A stretch of DNA of 64,000 nt from Aestuariibacter salexigens DSM 15300 (GTDB lineage: Bacteria; Pseudomonadota; Gammaproteobacteria; Enterobacterales; Alteromonadaceae). A program made the translations under genes and the position numbers. Positions within the stretch are counted from its first letter, which is position 1; every line of letters starts with the position of its first letter. The notes under the pieces are model-generated. The model was not told where the DNA came from and did not search any database. It saw only the letters and a list, made by a program, of their open reading frames with translations. This document shows, piece by piece, positions 62,783 through 64,000 of the stretch. The DNA lies in contig NZ_AUBH01000003.1 in the NCBI RefSeq assembly GCF_000429145.1, positions 268,604-332,603 on the forward strand. The letters run 5' to 3'.

Positions 62783-64000
62783 TTACTCAGCACCAACCTC
62801 GCTAATCAGCTGCGACGAGGTCCAGCGAATAGCGAATTCATCCGCTTCTTCCTGGTCAGCAGGCAGTTTAATTGATGGCTCTGGCGTTCTGAAGATGGTT
62901 GCGTCGGCGTCGATTGATTCACCGACAACCACGGTTTCTTCTTCACTACCCTGAGCAGCCGCAACGGCGCCTTCACGAGCTTCTCTTGAGACTGAGCCGC
63001 CTTCTAGGAATTGAGGCGGTACGGCATCAAACAAATCAACAGAAGTATCAAAGGTTGCACCGTCAGAAATAGCATAGCTAGTACCGGTTTCAAGAGCAGA
63101 TTCTATATTGTCTGCCAGAACCAAAAGTGGGTTAGTAGTCGCGTCTCTTGTAGCGACTCTAAGTGCACCACCAACATCAAGGGTACCAATCAGAATAGTT
63201 GTGCGAAGTCCATTCAAGTCCAACGATTGGTCAAATGAATCTGTTCCGTATGTCGCAATACTTAATTCGTTCGCAGTAACCTGTGAAAGGTCAATAAATG
63301 TGTTGGATGTTAACGCCACTCTTGAAGAGGTTGTGTCACCAACGAGACCCACGCCAGTTATCGATTCACCGGCAATACTGGCACTGTTAAATCCAGAGAT
63401 AGTCTGTGCGATGTCTACATTACCTCCACTAACCAAGTTAAGCGTGGCAACATCTATTGAACCAGTAGTAATGTCGTTTGCATCGGTCACCGACGCGCTT
63501 TCATCTGACTGCAGGGACAAACTTCCAAAATCGTTGCTCGAATTAGTTAGTGATATTGAATTTGCACGCAAGTCAGCACTATTTACCACCACAGACCCAC
63601 CAGATGTCTGGCTCAACACACCCCCAGTTTCGATAAACAAATTATCAACAGTCACATTTGCAAGCTGAATGTCATCTTCATCATTAATTGACGCATCACC
63701 CGCGACATCTAGTGATAAAGAACCAAAGTTATTCGTGGCTGCAGTTAGGGTTACTGAATCGGCAGTAAAGCTAGCTTCTCCCGCGTTAATAGCTGACTGT
63801 TCCGATTGAGTCACCGATCCTCCACTTGTTATCGATAAACTATTAACGTTGACGTTCCCTAACTCGGTATCTCCAGAATCACGTACCGTAGCACCACCTG
63901 CTGATTGCAATGCCAAGGTACCAAAGTCGTTACCGGCATTGAACAAGGTGATTGACGCTCCGTTAAAGCTCGCGCTGGACGCAGTCAGGGCCGTTCCGGC
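62783..64000 (-). CDS. Large repetitive surface-type protein, C-terminal part
   Basis: The frame is open to the right edge, so only the last 405 or so residues are seen. At least three tandem repeats of about 60-70 residues are visible (units beginning ASFNGASITLFNAGNDFG, ASFTADSVTLTAATNNFG and LRANSISLTNSSNDFG), each with the core S-L-x-L-x-S/V and VxxLxIxSGGxVxQ. They suggest a beta-helix like filamentous hemagglutinin or other two-partner or surface proteins. The C-terminal 150 residues are acidic and non-repetitive (FLEGGSVSREAREGAVAAAQGSEEETVVVGES) with no LPXTG, beta-barrel or type I secretion signal I can recognise. Base and residue use resembles an adhesin. Confidence 0.75.
   Translation of the reverse strand, partial: AGTALTASSASFNGASITLFNAGNDFGTLALQSAGGATVRDSGDTELGNVNVNSLSITSGGSVTQSEQSAINAGEASFTADSVTLTAATNNFGSLSLDVAGDASINDEDDIQLANVTVDNLFIETGGVLSQTSGGSVVVNSADLRANSISLTNSSNDFGSLSLQSDESASVTDANDITTGSIDVATLNLVSGGNVDIAQTISGFNSASIAGESITGVGLVGDTTSSRVALTSNTFIDLSQVTANELSIATYGTDSFDQSLDLNGLRTTILIGTLDVGGALRVATRDATTNPLLVLADNIESALETGTSYAISDGATFDTSVDLFDAVPPQFLEGGSVSREAREGAVAAAQGSEEETVVVGESIDADATIFRTPEPSIKLPADQEEADEFAIRWTSSQLISEVGAE

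Noticed and set aside
63108..63668. Plus-strand open frame of 186 residues opposite the repeat protein
   Set aside because: Composition mirrors the repeats on the other strand, and no ribosome site is seen.
1..64000. CRISPR arrays, tRNA or rRNA genes, insertion sequences, prophage
   Set aside because: I looked for repeat-spacer structure, cloverleaf-like segments, transposase motifs and integrase genes and saw none.

Overview
The window looks like chromosomal DNA of a marine gammaproteobacterium, most likely of the Alteromonadales. This is inferred from the protein families, the sulfotransferase-rich capsule genes and the type VI secretion gene layout; no marker gene is present to prove it. 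I see no rRNA, tRNA, CRISPR array, insertion sequence or prophage. Coding density is high, and only one stretch longer than 300 bases lacks a gene (5552-5918).

Region 1 (1-23763) is a surface-polysaccharide locus. After the end of a ComEA-like helix-hairpin-helix gene and its terminator, a minus-strand group holds galU, ugd, two family-2 glycosyltransferases and a WecA-type phosphosugar transferase. Divergent from it runs a plus-strand operon with a small lipoprotein, a KpsD-type outer-membrane export protein, KpsM and KpsT (ABC transporter), KpsE (inner-membrane co-polymerase) and a 619-residue glycosyltransferase. Next come a frameshifted Ig-like lipoprotein gene, a 1496-residue protein joining a sulfotransferase-like domain, a coiled coil, a family-2 glycosyltransferase and a DUF616-like domain, a hexapeptide acyltransferase, a GT-D glycosyltransferase, two separate sulfotransferases and a further glycosyltransferase. 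Together they suggest an acylated, possibly sulfated polymer exported by a Kps-type ABC system. KpsC, KpsS, KpsF and KpsU are not in the window.

Region 2 (23791-62737) is a complete type VI secretion system (T6SS) with all thirteen core genes, in three blocks. The block tssJ-tssK-tssL-tssM-tagF-pppA-ppkA plus an unknown membrane protein (39872 to 23791, minus strand) makes the membrane complex, the baseplate protein TssK and a threonine-phosphorylation switch. hcp stands alone, with its own terminator. The block tssA-B-C-E-F-G-clpV-vasH (62737 to 51310, minus strand) makes the sheath, the remaining baseplate proteins, the unfoldase and a sigma-54 activator.

Between these lies a variable effector zone (40848-51206). 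On the minus strand are vgrG, a DUF4123 adaptor, a small acidic protein, a putative effector, an unknown protein and a DUF3592 membrane protein. On the plus strand, behind a good sigma-54 promoter candidate, are a glycine-rich small protein, a PAAR tip protein, a putative HEXXH metalloprotease effector and an unknown partner. The two effector candidates share an N-terminal Cys-Pro-Leu-Lys motif. The kinase PpkA and TssL share repeated Asp-Asp-Lys-Thr-Val-Ile motifs that could be phospho-switch sites.

Region 3 (62783-64000) is the C-terminal end of a large repetitive surface-type protein that runs off the window; its terminator lies directly upstream of tssA.
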